Positions 30,360-39,346 of a stretch of 64,000 bases of DNA are shown here, one piece after another (the first letter of the stretch is position 1; the number at the start of each line of letters is the position of its first letter). A program made the translations under genes and the position numbers. This DNA is from Trichomonas vaginalis G3 (lineage: Eukaryota > Parabasalia > Trichomonadida > Trichomonadidae), in NCBI RefSeq assembly GCF_026262505.1, contig NC_067203.1, forward strand, positions 26,207,411-26,271,410, read 5' to 3'. The notes beneath the pieces are model-generated. The model searched no databases and was not told the DNA's origin. It saw only the letters and a list, made by a program, of their open reading frames with translations.

Positions 30360-30960
30360 ATGAATCATAAAGAAACATCCTCGCTCTTGCAAAAAAATGC
30401 AAAGACTGTAAAAAACTACGCAGACAGATTTNNNNNNNNNNNNNNNNNNNNNNNNNTTAAAAAAATCTACGAGACATTTGTAAAATGCTTCGGTATGGAT
30501 GCTCCTAGCTATTCCACTGTAACGTATCATGTTAGGATGTATCACTTCATGAACAAAAAGGCGCCCATCATAAAAATTGACAAAAATCGCCGGATCAAAG
30601 AAAAATCAAAGCAATTCTTCAAGCGCTAGATGAAGACCCAAGAGCATCACTCAGAAGGATAGAGAGATGACAAAGATACCACGTACAACAGTCAGTTATT
30701 ATCTGCACAATTATTTGAACTACAAACTAGCGTATACACGTTGGGTTCCGCACAACCTTAATTCAGTTCAAAAAAATCTAGAGTCCAATCTTCGAAAGAG
30801 CTCCTCTCTATATTGGGTGCGTATCAATCCAAGAAGTTTCGCTTTTTAGTAACAGGGGACGAGTCTTGGTTTCAATATGCAACAGAAGCCAAAACCATGT
30901 GGATCCCGAAGGATGAAAATCCGCAAACATTCCCGAAGAAAAAAATTCAATTTTTCCAAT
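30360..30960 (+). pseudogene. mariner (Tvmar-like) transposase relic
   Basis: Pieces in several frames read MNHKETSSLLQKNAKTVKNY (N-terminal helix-turn-helix region), DEDPRASLRRIER, TTVSYYLHNYLNYK and VTGDESWFQYATEAKTMW. TGDESW is the mariner motif around the first catalytic Asp. The reading stops after FPKKKIQFF, so the second and third catalytic residues are lost. It is also interrupted by a 25-N gap. The right mariner-type terminus follows at 31134-31155. Confidence 0.75.
30432..30456. other. assembly gap (25 N)
   Basis: A run of 25 N inside the mariner relic. Its fixed length suggests a placeholder of unknown true size. Confidence 0.95.
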
Positions 30961-31133
30961 AAAATTCTAATATCAAATATTTTTATTTAACGATTAATTT
31001 TATTTATATTTTTATAGTTTTTTTAAGAAAAAATATTGTTAGGGTTTTATGGATTTTCAATTAATATACAAGATAATTCATGAATGTATATATTTCCAAG
31101 TTTTTAAGGATGCAACACTTTACATTTGTAAAC

Positions 31134-31166
31134 TGTCAAAAGTGAAGTCACGCTATTTTTCATGCA
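31134..31166. repeat. right inverted end of 9.2-kb insertion
   Basis: Reverse complement of 21962-21994 with 32 of 33 bases matching. Confidence 0.85.
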
Positions 31167-31557
31167 TTACACCTTCAGGCTCTTTTAGCTGTTGTTGCTG
31201 AACTATTTCTTCCATGTCTGGTTGTATCTGAACTTCTTCCTGTGGAGTTTCTTGTACCTCATCTGCTGGCATTTCATATATTCCGAGACCGTTTTTAACA
31301 AGTTCCCTATCTAAGTCATCCGGACTCATAAACCTTTCTTCTTTCGTTCCGTCTCTATTTTTTACGCGTTTCATGAAGAGAGTTGAATTATCATTTAGCT
31401 CTGACATCAAATATCTCGGAGTAAATTCATTCATGTCATTTGGATGATATGCTATTAAATCATATCCCTTTGCGAGCTTGTATTTTCCAGGTTTGAGATT
31501 ATATCCGATTTTATGCTGAACCATAAAGCTAAATAGGTTCGGGTCAGTATTTCCTTC
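31167..31557 (-). pseudogene. large NLS-bearing Maverick protein, middle part
   Basis: The minus-strand frame reads NTDPNLFSFMVQHKIGYNLK, PGKYKLAKGYDLIAYHPNDM and, near the insertion, EEVQIQPDMEEIVQQQQLKE. The same order occurs at 35930-36290 in element 2, which identifies the fragment. It is cut at the left by the 9.2-kb insertion and at the right by the 773-bp MITE. Confidence 0.65.
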
Positions 31558-32330
31558 TAGGGATGCGTTAAACACGCCATTTGACCGGGCGTACATTTTT
31601 TTTGTTCGCCCAAAAATTTCGCCATTTGAGAAATTCAAAAATTAAAAATAAAATTTTAATCTTGATTTTTTTATTTTCGTGATTTTTTTGAAATAGGGAT
31701 GCGTTAAACACGCCATTGACCGGGCGTACATTTTTTTGTTCCGCCAAAAATTTCGCCATTTGAGAAATTCAAAAATTAAAAAATAAATTTTAATCTTGAT
31801 TTTTTATTTTCGTGATTTTTTTGAAACTTACATAAGCGATGAAATACTTTTTTTTAAGTAATCGTTATAATATATAATATATCTTAATAAATTTAATTCC
31901 TTAAAGTAGAGCGTGTTCAAATTTAAAATCTCATACAATATTTTCTTAATGCGTATTTTTCTGAGGTCGCCCAAATAAAGGCGAATTCAAATTGAGAACT
32001 CCAAGGCGTATGGCGAGTATTCAAAATGTACGCCACTTACAAAATATTGAATGTGGATTATCAATTTTTTGGCGTGTTCAATTTCAAATTTTGATATTTA
32101 TGTTTATTTTATTCATATAATGCTAAGAATTAAAATATAAAATTCATAGAATTTTTTCTTTGAAAATATTTTACATTTTTATTAGACCACTCCTAGACTA
32201 GTCATCAGGTTATCCTCAGATCATCCTCAGACTACTCCTTATCAGATTACTCATCATCCTCAGACTACTCCTTAGACCCCTCCTCATCAGACTATTTTTA
32301 AACGGTCATGGCGTAAAACCGTCGCATCCC
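31558..32330. mobile_element. 773-bp MITE with 10-bp target duplication
   Basis: TATTTCCTTC is present on both sides (31548-31557 and 32331-32340). The ends are TAGGGATGCG at the left and CGCATCCC at the right. The next inner bases (ACGCCAT, GACCG) are also shared in inverse. The first 136 bp, terminus included, are tandemly duplicated (31558-31693, 31694-31829). No transposase gene is present. A 9-10-bp duplication points to a Mutator-type non-autonomous element. Comparison with element 2 (35900-35930) shows the uninterrupted target. 32165-32290 carries short CATCCTCAGACTACTCC repeats. Confidence 0.85.
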
Positions 32331-32340
32331 TATTTCCTTC

Positions 32341-33300
32341 CTTGAACTTTCTAATAGCTTCTTTATATCTGTCACTAAAGTCAAGAGTATCTGGGTAACC
32401 ATAATCTTCCTTAAGCATTTTTAAGAATTCTTGGTTTCCTTTTTCTCTACTTCTTTTATGTCCTTGCTCTGTTTGTGTTGTTGTTGTGGCAGGTTTTGAA
32501 CTGTTGGTTGCTGTGCTGGTGTGGAGGTGGTTGTTGTGCTGGTTTTGGTTGTGGTGCAGGTGCTGGATTTTGAACTGTTGGTTGTTGTGCAGGGTTTTGA
32601 ACTGTTGTTTTGGTTGTTGTTGTGGTGCTGGATTTTGAACTGTTGGTTGTTGTGTTGGTTTTGGTGCATGCCTGTGTCTGTGTCCATTTGACGATGTAAA
32701 TGTTTTAGGTAGTCCTGGTGCAGGTGCTTCTCTTGGAGGGGGTTGGTGGTATATAAGTTCCACCAGCTGGCACATATGTTCCATCTGCAGCATAATGTCC
32801 TACCTGACTTTTCATTTTTAAGAAAGCATTTACTAGGTCTGTTTTGGTCTGTTGTAACTCTTTTTCTTGACTTTCCACAACAGCTGCTCTAACGGCGCAT
32901 AGGCACTTTGAACTGCCTGTCTCGTTGCTGCATCTGTATTTTCGTCATATTTTGTGCTACTTCTCTTAACTCTTTGTCGAAACCTTCAGACTTCAGTTTC
33001 TTTCCAGATGAGAAGTCGTTCACTAGTTTCACCTTACTATGAAGAGCTTCGAAGGCATTCTTAAAGTCAGCATTCATTAAAGCTTCATTTGAACTGTCTT
33101 CATCCGCTTGTATTTTTGTCCTTATTGACCCTATAAGTTGGGCTGCTTTAGCGTTGGCTTGGGCATCTAACCAGTCATTATTAGCTTTTATAATATCTGC
33201 GCTTTTCATTGCCTTTTGCATGGCTGCGTCGTTATTTTTACTTTCTTGTGCTAAGTTTTCATACTGTACGGTTTGGTGTCAGTTTTACTATTGGATGTTT
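32341..33300 (-). pseudogene. large NLS-bearing Maverick protein, N-terminal part
   Basis: Minus-strand pieces read HPIVKLTP-like start remnants at 33270-33300, MQKAMKSADIIKANNDWLDA, FKNAFEALHSKVKLVNDFSS, a Pro/Gln/Asn/His low-complexity linker, then EFLKMLKEDYGYPDTLDFSD up to the MITE. Compared with 34343-35900 of element 2, the start codon is gone and about 570 bp are deleted between ACTGACACCA and AACCGTACAG. The gene was therefore already damaged at its start. It is the first gene inside the right terminus. Confidence 0.65.
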
Positions 33301-33351
33301 CAATGCTCTACAAAAAAGTCACCGGCTGGCTCGTCCTCAGAAATTTTTTAT

Positions 33352-33386
33352 GGGCTAGAGGGCGCAACGCGCCTGGAAGCCCCACT
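33352..33386 (-). repeat. right terminal inverted repeat, element 1
   Basis: Exact reverse complement of 398-432. Identical to the terminus at 109-143. Confidence 0.85.
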
Positions 33387-33516
33387 TGCCTTGCCTTTAA
33401 ATGTATTTGTATTCAAATGTGATATTAATGAAAGGGACGAGAAATCGATTAAAAAAAGCAATTTTAAAATTGTTGCGGAATTGTCACTTTTTCAGATTTT
33501 CAGATTCTATTTCCTT

Positions 33517-33639
33517 ATGAGCGACGATATTTTAAAGCAATATGATGAATTTATAGAATTATTTGAGAAGTTATATCACCTAAAATCAAATGAATCCGTT
33601 GAAGATATTCTCAATTTCATAACAATTTTAATTGACAAG

Positions 33640-33673
<34 letters not shown>
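33517..33673 (+). pseudogene. host gene N-terminus (ankyrin-family type), interrupted
   Basis: The ATG at 33517, preceded by the host-type initiator TCACTTTTTCAG, starts MSDDILKQYDEFIELFEKLY, then LKSNESVEDILNFITILIDK. It is then lost in a run of about 27 A (33643-33669) beside the left end of element 2. The string resembles the short helical leader of the large ankyrin-repeat family of Trichomonas vaginalis, as I recall it. Element 2 would have landed inside this gene. 33387-33516 is its upstream region. Confidence 0.45.
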
Positions 33674-33752
33674 AGTGGGGCTTCCAGGCACTTCGTGCCT
33701 TCTAGCCCTGATGATGTTTAGTAATAAATGAAGTTTTTATTCGGAAAAATTG

Positions 33753-33818
33753 TTAGTCTTCTGGGTCGAAAACATTATATATAATGTGTCGCTTTTCACA
33801 AATTATATATGTTTTCAT
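33753..33818 (-). CDS. left-terminal micro-ORF, 21 aa
   Basis: A minus-strand ATG at 33818 opens MKTYIICEKR, then HIIYNVFDPED and stop at 33753. Element 1 has the same start and end with an acidic insertion (475-631). Twenty-one codons is little evidence alone; the conservation of both ends across two elements is the reason to list it. Its upstream side is the 25-bp repeat cluster. Confidence 0.35.
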   Translation of the reverse strand: MKTYIICEKRHIIYNVFDPED

Positions 33819-34110
33819 GTTTTGTCAAACATGAACGTACATGTTTTGTCAAGACTTCTTCGTAAATGTTTTGTCAAGACTTCTTCGTAAATGTTTTGTC
33901 AAGACTTCTTCGTAAATGTTTTGTCAAACATGAACGTACATGTTTTGTCAAGACTTCTTCGTAATGAGTGTAAATGACCAAAAATATAATTTAGGGTAGA
34001 AGGTTAGATCTAACCTCTTTTCTAACCTCTTTTCTACCCTCTTGAATTTGTCAAGACTTCTTCGTAAATGTTTTGTCAAACATGAACGTAAATGTTTTGT
34101 CAAGACTTCA
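33815..34110. repeat. subterminal 25-bp repeats
   Basis: At least six copies of a unit containing ATGTTTTGTCAAGACTTCTTC lie between the left terminus and the large gene, mixed with ATGTTTTGTCAAACATGAAC variants. Some copies contain the palindrome ATGTTTTGTCAAACAT. The position suggests binding sites for an element protein or promoter repeats. Confidence 0.75.
33994..34039. repeat. GATC-centred hairpin, TTAGATCTAA version
   Basis: GGGTAGAAGGTTAGATCTAA starts the element, and a second complementary arm TCTAACC...TCTACCC follows. It is the diverged member of a five-copy family (34147, 37630, 46442, 52306). Confidence 0.7.
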
Positions 34111-34146
34111 TCGTAATGAGTGTAAAGGACCCAAAAATAATGTTTA

Positions 34147-34193
34147 GGTGAAGAGGTGAGATCTCACCCGTTTTTTCACCTGTTTTCTCACCC
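34147..34193. repeat. GATC-centred hairpin, GTGAGATCTCAC version
   Basis: GGTGAAGAGGTGAGATCTCA, then further arms TTTCACC and TCTCACCC that can pair with the first arm. Followed by CTTGAATTTTCATGA, as at 46442. Confidence 0.7.
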
Positions 34194-34342
34194 TCTTGAA
34201 TTTTCATGATTTCTTCGTCATAGGCATGGAGATAGGACGGTTATTTTACAAAACCGACAACACTTTGACCGAGTAGTTTTTTGTGCTGAACAAAAAGTGT
34301 CATACAAACATCTGTCAAAAACCGTTTTTTACTTCACTTAAA

Positions 34343-37300
34343 ATGCCACGTAAGCTACGTAAGAATATACGTAAGAGGAAGAGAGCATTGAAACATCCAA
34401 TAGTAAAACTGACACCACAACAACAGTTGCAACAACAAATGCTGAATGACCCCACTATGTTGCAACAAATGTCAAGCAACCCTATGCTTTTAAACCGAGT
34501 TATTGGTGCACAGAGTGGAGGTTTAAGAGCGGCACTTTTAGCGAAAATGGCAGGCTATGGTGGAGCTGCAGACGGAACAGCTTATAACCCTCAAAGTCAA
34601 ATGAATTTGAGTTCACTCAAAAATCAAATAACAGATGTCAAAAAGTCAAACATAGACATACAGAAACAAATAAGTGAAAACGAAAAGAAACTAGAATATG
34701 ACAGACACACAAAGAAACTCAATGAGTTAAACGTAGAGAAAAAGAAGAAAGAAGAACAAACTGAAAGAACTAAGTACAGAGGAATATGCGAAAAAAGTGT
34801 CAGAAAAAGCAGCAGAAGTAGCAAAAATGGAACAAGATGTTATAAATTTGAAAAACCATACTACTCAATATAAAGTACTGAAAGATGAAGAAATAAAACA
34901 AAAAAGCCCTGAAGACATATATGGATAGCGATGAGATATAAAAGAAGTTGAAGCAAATGTAAAGGCAGAAAAACTTTTTACAGTTGCAAAAACAAACCGT
35001 ACAGTATGAAAACTTAGCACAAGAAAGTAAAAATAACGACGCAGCCATGCAAAAGGCAATGAAAAGCGCAAGAATATATAAAACTAATAATGACTGGTTA
35101 GATGCCAAGCCAACGCTAAAGCAGCCCAACTTATAGGGTCAATAAGGACAAAAATACAAGCGGATGAAGACAGTTCAAATGAAGCTTTAATGAATGCTGA
35201 CTTTAAGAACGCCTTCGAAGCTCTTCATAGTAAGGTGAAACTACTAGTGACGACTTCTATCTGGAAAGAAACTGAAGTCTGAAGGTTTCGACAAAGAGTT
35301 AGAGAAAGTAGCACAAAATATGACGAAAATAACAGATGCAGCAACGAGACAGGCAGTTCAAAGTGCCTATGACGCCGTTAGAGCAACTGTTGTGGAAAGT
35401 CAAGAAAAAGAGTTACAACAGACCAAAACAGACCTAGTAAATGCTTTCTTAAGAACGAAAAGTCAGGTAGGACATTATGCTGCAGATGGACATATGTGCC
35501 AGCTGGTGGAACTTATATACCAGCTGGTGGATACTTATATACTAGCTAGTGGAACTATATACCACCAAACCCTCCAAGAGAAGCACCTGCACCAGGACTA
35601 CTAAAACATTTACATCGTCACATGGACACAGACACAGGCATGCACCAAAACCAACACAACAACCAACAGTTCAAAACACTGCACCACAACCAACAGTTCA
35701 AAACACTGCACCACAAACCAACAGTTCAAAACACTGCACCCACAACCAACAGTTCAAAACACTGCACAGCAACAACCACAAACAGAGCAAGGACATAAAA
35801 GAAGTAGAGAAAAAGGAAACCAAGAATTCTTAAAAATGCTTAAGGAAAATTATGGTTACCCAGATACTCTGACTTAGTGACAGATATAAAGAAGCTATTA
35901 AAAGTTCAAGGAAGGAAATACTGACCCGAACCTATTTAGCTTTAGTTCAGCACCAAATGGGATATAATTTCAAACCTGGAAAATACAAGCTCGCTAAGGA
36001 ATGATTAATAATAAGATCATCCAAATACATGAGAATGAATTACTCCGAGATATTGTGTGTCAGAGTAATAAATGAATTCAAACTATCTTCATGAAACGCG
36101 TAAAAAATAGAGACGGAACGAAAGAAGAAAGGGTTATGAATGCGGATGGCTTAAATAGGGAACTTGTTAAAACGGTCTCGGAAATATATGAAATGCAGCA
36201 GATGAGTACAAGAAACTCACAGGAAGAAGTTCAGATACAACCAGACATGGAAGAAATAGTTCAGCAACAACAGCTAGAAGAGCCAGAAGGAAACGAACAA
36301 GTCCCTCCTTTGGAAACTAACTTCACAGAACTAGATGAAGATTTGGAACAGCCGAAAAATCGTGACCCTCAACAAGAGTATGCGGAGAATATGGAATCTT
36401 TCCAAGAGTCTAAGAAAAATTCAGCTGACATAGTAGAAGAATATCGAAAAATGTTCGCCGACATACAAAAGACTCCAACATCAGATGAAAATATTCAGCA
36501 TAGAATGGAAGTACTGAAAGAAAATGTACGCAAATACAAAATCCTTTTTACTTACGACCATATAACGTTCAATCTTTGGCTGAACTCGGTGAAAATAAAA
36601 GTTAAATTTCAACAAAAACATATAGAAATGAAACATTGTTTAAAGTTCATTCAGAACCTAACCAATATGGAAACAAACCTACTTTTGTTTCTGCAGACTA
36701 TGGAACTACAATGAATGGGTCAATAAGCTAATCCGGATAGGTGGTTCATAAACTTACAACCACAATTCCAAGAAGTTGTAGACGCAATGGAAGTGAATGG
36801 TGAACCAGATATAGCTGGTATTTTCAGCGCGGCTTTAATGCCATTGAAAGATATGAAAGATGCAGATATTTTGGACCAGTATGAAATGAACATGGCTGAT
36901 GGAAATATAACACCTGACGTTCTAAAACATTTATCTCAAAGAACTACACAGAACCATAAAGATGGTATATTTGGTGAAGAGTTTAGAAAGAAAGTTAGGG
37001 AGATAGAAGGAAGAGAACCTATTGTACATGACCTTGCAAACGAAAGTTTGCAAAATGTCATAAAAAACTTATTTGCAGACAATGAAACTGAGAAGGGATG
37101 AATATTTAAGAAAACTCAAATGGACAGTACCAAATGAAATGTTAGTATTGAAAAACATGTTCCTTGACAAAAAAACCAACTACAGAAATAAATGACGCAA
37201 GACTGAAACATTGGGTAAAAGCTTTCCCATTCACAAAAGATATTATTGGTAACATGGAAAGAAAACCAGAATGGCTACAAAAACATATATTTGGAAACGA

Positions 37301-37370
37301 GCTTATTCCATATGGACAAGCTATATTTGAAGAGCTTGAACGAAAACTTCTTCGTCATCATATGGTTTAA
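34343..37370 (+). pseudogene. large Maverick protein, multiply frameshifted
   Basis: The ATG at 34343 follows ACTTCACTTAAA. The start is strongly basic (MPRKLRKNIRKRKRALKHPI), then come a Gln/Met-rich part, a long coiled coil (KSNIDIQKQISENEKKLEYD), a His/Thr/Pro/Gln linker near 35600-35800, and an acidic part (QPDMEEIVQQQQLEEPEGNE). A conserved helical C-terminal region (DILDQYEMNMADGNITPDVL) follows, ending at 37370 before the NLS-bearing tail known from element 1. Many single-base changes in 34800-36100 break the frame. A long basic, coiled-coil, nuclear protein could be a core or terminal protein, but nothing proves this. Confidence 0.6.
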
Positions 37371-37390
37371 TGATATAACTATTTCTATCT

Positions 37391-37528
37391 TTATACAGCA
37401 GTCAATGAAAAGTCAACTGGTCTCGGATGTATTTGAAAGAACATGTTATGCTCAGGAAGGAAGAATAAATGTTTAAATGTATGTTTGTTATATTTTTCGA
37501 TTTGTATGAGTTGCTTTTGTTCTGTCAT
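37391..37528 (-). CDS. short paralogue of the gene at 52441 (truncated)
   Basis: The minus-strand ATG at 37528 gives 45 residues (MTEQKQLIQIEKYNKHTFKH, LFFLPEHNMFFQI). The pattern matches the first 45 residues of the protein at 52441-52767 (ITNYNGHEFKNLFFVTRENT). The rest is missing. Unknown family. It lies in the same place relative to the hairpin and the 37687 gene as its longer relative does in the inverted copy. Confidence 0.4.
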   Translation of the reverse strand: MTEQKQLIQIEKYNKHTFKHLFFLPEHNMFFQIHPRPVDFSLTAV

Positions 37529-37629
37529 TTACATCCAAATAAAAATTTCAGTAAAATAAAAAAAATAAACTTAAAATTAATTATATCACCACCTCACACG
37601 TATGAAAACATAGCACAAAAATAAATTTA

Positions 37630-37679
37630 GGTGAAGTGGTTGAGATCTCACCTCTTTTTTTCACCTCTTTTTTCACCCT
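37630..37679. repeat. GATC-centred hairpin
   Basis: GGTGAAGTGGTTGAGATCTC, then ACCTCTTTTTTTCACC and TTTCACCC arms. It lies 8 bp beyond the stop of the minus-strand gene at 37687, in the position of a 3' structure. Confidence 0.65.
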
Positions 37680-37686
37680 GTTGAAT

Positions 37687-38223
37687 TCATTGCTTTATAA
37701 CTCTCTTCCTTGGTTTCTTTTTAGTTGCTTTCTTCACGTCTGTCTCCAACTTGACTGTCTTTCTTCTTCGTCCGTAATGATACCAGTTACTTCCACCAGT
37801 CAATGGGTCAAATGGTCTTTCGAAGGGTTTCCATACATTCCATAGGGACCATACGGAAGAACTACTGGTGGAAGTTGTGGAGAAGAAACATTTTCTTTAG
37901 TTCCATCGACTCTATTTAAATGCATTGTTTCACCTTTCATCTGGTCATTAAAGTCTTTTGCGTGTTTTGCAAACTCATCGTCCTTTCCTAAAGCATTTTC
38001 TGACTCAGTCGCAACCAAATTGGATGCTTTATTTATGAGCCCTATTTTATTTAATCTTAACTTCTTTGCAACCCAGCCTCCAATCTTCCCTTTATTTGCA
38101 TCTAATGTCTTCGAAAACCCTTCCTCCACTCATTTTATTTACTGCGTCATAAGCTCCAAGTGCTTTTGCTCCAAATGCTAATGCTTTTGTTCCCATTGCG
38201 CCTAAAGCTGCCCAAGCTACCAT
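37687..38223 (-). pseudogene. basic virion-type protein, frameshifted
   Basis: The ATG at 38223 follows TAA directly (TAAATG). The N-terminus is an Ala/Gly amphipathic helix (MVAWAALGAMGTKALAFGAK) like the small capsid proteins of element 1. The middle is helical and basic (KGKIGGWVAKKLRLNKIGLI). After a frame change near 37825 the tail is highly basic (GRRRKTVKLETDVKKATKKK). A second frame change lies near 38118. The layout suggests an internal virion or DNA-condensing protein. A degenerate copy is at 51715-52296. Confidence 0.5.
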
Positions 38224-38448
38224 TTACACCATATTAAAATCATCTCTCTTCAATATTATCTCATAAAAGTTCTCGTTACTGGAGAAAGTCAATGAAACAT
38301 AAGCGTTCTCACGGGCTTCGTCCTCACCGCTTTGCGGTCTATCTAACTTCTTTCTTATCTCATCTATACGCTTCAAAATGTCTGAACAATTGCTAACATC
38401 TTCTACAACAGTTATTTCATCATGAATGACCTTCAAGAACAAGCTCAT
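38224..38448 (-). CDS. hypothetical protein, 74 aa
   Basis: Not recognised. An acidic small protein (MSLFLKVIHDEITVVEDVSN, then CSDILKRIDEIRKKLDRPQS) with a beta-type C-terminus. Stop and the next start are fused as TAAATG at 38221-38226, and its own ATG touches the stop of the upstream gene (38449). The three minus-strand genes therefore form a contiguous run without spacers. Confidence 0.55.
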   Translation of the reverse strand: MSLFLKVIHDEITVVEDVSNCSDILKRIDEIRKKLDRPQSGEDEARENAYVSLTFSSNENFYEIILKRDDFNMV

Positions 38449-39330
38449 TTAATATGCTATTAAAATCATCTCAATAATGAGTCCATCCTTTCCATCTTTA
38501 GGTAGCACAACATCTTTCATTGAAGAAGGTTCGACAAGTCTTATGTTAAACTTACTGACAAAGTTTGTTATACTATAATGCTTCGACGGCGAATACATGT
38601 AGTTTGAAAGACATAATATAGATTCTTCAGCAAATTCACTTATACTGGATTTTATAACAATGTTCTCACGAGACCAAATACCACCAATTGAAATCTTGTA
38701 AGCAATCCTGCTGAACCTTCTACTGTAAACGTCGATGGTAACATTCCACGAAGGTCATCTATTGACATCGTTGAGTCACTGTATTTAAATATTTTCTTAA
38801 AGCAATCGTCATTATCTAACCATGCAATAGCTTTGAAGTTTTCATTCGAATATACATCTGCTTCATTAAATGTAAAACCTGACTTCTTTGCAGAGATGAC
38901 TTTAAAATCTATTGAGTTTGTTTCAAAATTATATGCTATGGTAACTTCTGAAGGTAATGGATGTCCTTCCGCAGTCAGTTGTTCTCTCACTACCGTTTTG
39001 AAGCTTTGTATTAAAAACTTTCATGTCATCTCCTGTATCTAAGTTCACATACACAGCAACAGGGAAACTATCTTGCTTCTTTGTTTCATCATTATATCTC
39101 AAAACATTAAAGTTCTTCAATAATATTGTTCTTCCTGCTGGAATACTTCGAACCTGTCTGATTTCAATAGCTTTCTCACCTCCTACATACTCTACCCAGT
39201 GTCTTGGATATTCATAAGTATACTGACTTTCTTGAATTTTGGTAGGTTTCATCATAACGTGTTCATAGTATATCTTTATACTCTTGTCAGTTAGACTCGG
39301 TGCTATGTTCTGAATATTTCTGACTTGCAT
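38449..39330 (-). pseudogene. minor capsid (penton-type) candidate, frameshifted
   Basis: The ATG at 39330 starts MQVRNIQNIAPSLTDKSIKI, with EYPRHWVEYVGGEKAIEIRQ soon after. Then come a beta-rich body (DSFPVAVYVNLDTGDDMKVF), a second part in another frame (EVTIAYNFETNSIDFKVISA) and a C-terminal part ending at 38449. It corresponds in motif order to the intact gene 2264-3112 of element 1. Two frame changes (about 38990 and 38690). It is divergent from the ATPase with 16 bp between the ATGs. Confidence 0.5.
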
Positions 39331-39346
39331 TTTTAATGGAGATAAA
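39331..39346. promoter_or_regulatory. 16-bp bidirectional promoter
   Basis: TTTTAATGGAGATAAA is all that separates two divergent ATGs (minor capsid candidate and ATPase). Confidence 0.45.

Larger units (their letters stand above)
21962..31166. mobile_element. 9.2-kb insertion with 33-bp inverted ends (mariner-related)
   Basis: 21962-21994 begins TGCATGAAAAATAGCG and ends CACTTTTGACA. Its reverse complement is found at 31134-31166 with one mismatch. The insertion splits the large Maverick gene; the intact homologue in element 2 shows about 60 codons are missing at the junction. Inside the ends, TA dinucleotides (21973-21974, 31154-31155) flank GCG(C/T)GACTTCACTTTTGACA, the style of a mariner terminus. 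A mariner transposase relic lies at the right side. The simplest reading is a Tvmar-like mariner that later received a 7.4-kb element in its 5' part. Confidence 0.65.
398..33386. mobile_element. Maverick/Polinton element 1 (with nested insertions)
   Basis: The element is bounded by 35-bp inverted repeats at 398-432 and 33352-33386 that match perfectly. Its contents are the Maverick hallmark set: RVE-family integrase, PolB, FtsK/A32-like ATPase, double-jelly-roll-type capsid protein, plus fibre, methyltransferase and helicase genes. Subtracting the 9.2-kb and 0.77-kb insertions leaves roughly 23 kb, within the known size range of the family. No 6-bp target duplication is obvious beside the termini. 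Many genes are frameshifted, so the copy is probably not autonomous. Confidence 0.85.

Noticed and set aside
30357-30545. Minus-strand ORF through the N gap
   Set aside because: It is read through undetermined bases and opposes the mariner transposase relic.
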